A stretch of DNA of 64,000 bases from Lutibacter agarilyticus (lineage in GTDB: Bacteria; Bacteroidota; Bacteroidia; Flavobacteriales; Flavobacteriaceae): assembly GCF_900188235.1 (NCBI RefSeq), contig NZ_FZNT01000004.1, positions 372,001 through 436,000 of the forward strand, given 5' to 3'. Shown here piece after piece: positions 63,376-64,000 of this stretch. The notes under the pieces are model-generated. The model worked only from the letters and a program-made list of their open reading frames with translations. It did no database searches and was not told the DNA's origin. Made by a program: the position numbers and the translations under genes. Positions within the stretch are counted from its first letter, which is position 1. Each line of letters opens with the position of its first letter.

Positions 63376-63969
63376 ATGGCTCGAAAAATAGATGAAGATA
63401 AATTAGCGCGTATTAAACAAGCTACCATGAAAACCATTGTAGATGTTGGAATTGAGAAAGCAACCATTGCTATGATTGCTAAAAACGCGAATGTAAGTGG
63501 TGGTTATTTATACCATTTATACACTGGTAAACAAGCTTTAATTAATGAATTATATTTAGATAAAATAAACTCGTTAAATAAAGAATTAGAGTTTTTAATT
63601 GGTTTAAACCAAACAAGCGTTGCATCTATTTTACAAGCATTTGTTCAAAATAGAATTGTTTATGCTCAAAATGAACCCGACGGGTCTAAGTTTTTTTATC
63701 AATTACTTCATAATGATAATTTTGTTTTAAATGATGAATTAAAAGAAAACAGTGTTTTACTAATGAAAACTATCAAAACAATTGGTGAGCAAACAGGTGA
63801 AATTGCAACAAACATTAGCCTATTCCAAATACAATACCATATCATTATATATGTGGTTGATTATTTGCACTTCAAAAGAAAAAACTTTTTAGGGACTGAA
63901 GCATCTGTAAATATAGAGGTTGACTATTTAGTAAATAATATTTTAACAATTTTAAAAAAAGATAATTAA
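63376..63969 (+). CDS. TetR/AcrR-family transcriptional regulator
   Basis: Dimeric DNA-binding repressor. From ATG at 63376 the protein has 197 residues. The N-terminal helix-turn-helix reads VGIEKATIAMIAKNANVSGG followed by YLYHLYTGKQALI (about 22-55), typical of the family. The C-terminal ligand domain (about 60-197) is variable. An in-frame ATG at 63331 overlaps the predicted promoter and is less likely. It is divergent from umuC and 2 bases before the start of a further frame that runs off the window, perhaps its target. The ligand is unknown. Confidence 0.88.
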   Translation: MARKIDEDKLARIKQATMKTIVDVGIEKATIAMIAKNANVSGGYLYHLYTGKQALINELYLDKINSLNKELEFLIGLNQTSVASILQAFVQNRIVYAQNEPDGSKFFYQLLHNDNFVLNDELKENSVLLMKTIKTIGEQTGEIATNISLFQIQYHIIIYVVDYLHFKRKNFLGTEASVNIEVDYLVNNILTILKKDN

Positions 63970-63971
63970 CA

Positions 63972-64000
63972 ATGTCACGTGACAAATTAAAAAGGGTTTT
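63972..64000 (+). CDS. Possible start of next gene (partial)
   Basis: ATG at 63972, two bases after the TetR stop, opens an in-frame stretch MSRDKLKRV that runs off the window. Close spacing suggests an operon with the regulator. Nine codons are too few to name it. The same bases form the palindrome TGTCACGTGACA (63973-63984). Confidence 0.35.

Overview
The window looks like a chromosomal segment of a marine-type or environmental member of the Flavobacteriaceae (Bacteroidetes). The supporting signs are low G+C, gliding and type IX secretion genes (gldJ, porU, porV), a SusC/SusD/SusE starch locus, many short lipoprotein signals, zinc-free type B ribosomal protein L31, and promoter boxes of the Bacteroidetes TAnnTTTG type instead of E. 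coli -35/-10 boxes. The genus cannot be named from this sequence alone.

Layout. 1-8281: the edge of a structured intergenic repeat, rpmE2, a plus-strand group (glutaminyl cyclase, beta-helix lipoprotein, SDR oxidoreductase, SprT-like protein, DUF389 membrane protein) and a convergent TonB-dependent receptor. 8398-10167: tRNA-Tyr, tRNA-Lys and an Mla-type lipid ABC transporter pair. 10407-19221: a minus-strand T9SS operon (porU, porV, cdd, truncated haemoglobin, KAS III-like enzyme), with gldJ divergent to it. 19286-23434: murF, then a convergent pfkA-gap-sugar kinase operon.

23719-50860 is the main accessory block, a complete starch and maltodextrin utilisation locus around a LacI-type regulator (39250-40275). 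Leftward runs a nine-gene operon of about 15 kb: MFS transporter, beta-phosphoglucomutase, GH65 maltose phosphorylase, GH13, esterase, GH31, GH13, GH97, GH13. Rightward run susC, susD, susE, a large T9SS-exported GH13 amylase and a small Ig/FN3-like lipoprotein. Palindromes centred on ACGT lie at both divergent promoters, so the LacI protein probably controls both arms. Starch would be cut at the surface by the T9SS-exported amylase, bound by SusD/SusE, imported through SusC and trimmed by periplasmic or lipoprotein GH13/GH31/GH97 enzymes. It would then cross the inner membrane through the MFS carrier and be phosphorolysed by GH65. Beta-phosphoglucomutase would pass glucose-6-phosphate to glycolysis, two enzymes of which (pfkA, gap) are encoded next door. 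The SusD protein carries an inserted SusE-type binding module.

50861-54218 is less ordinary: an orphan 135-residue protein, a 713-base stretch with a candidate small RNA on the minus strand facing a possible 44-residue hydrophobic peptide, a small lipoprotein, a secreted protein with an unrecognised C-terminal half, and tRNA-Val with a short partial copy of its 3' end about 1.5 kb away. 54404-64000 returns to mostly core genes: folC, tonB-exbD-exbB, nhaD, anmK, acyl-CoA dehydrogenase, a umuC-umuD pair in reversed order and a TetR regulator. The second copy of the structured repeat lies beside umuD. I saw no CRISPR array, insertion sequence, prophage or integrase.
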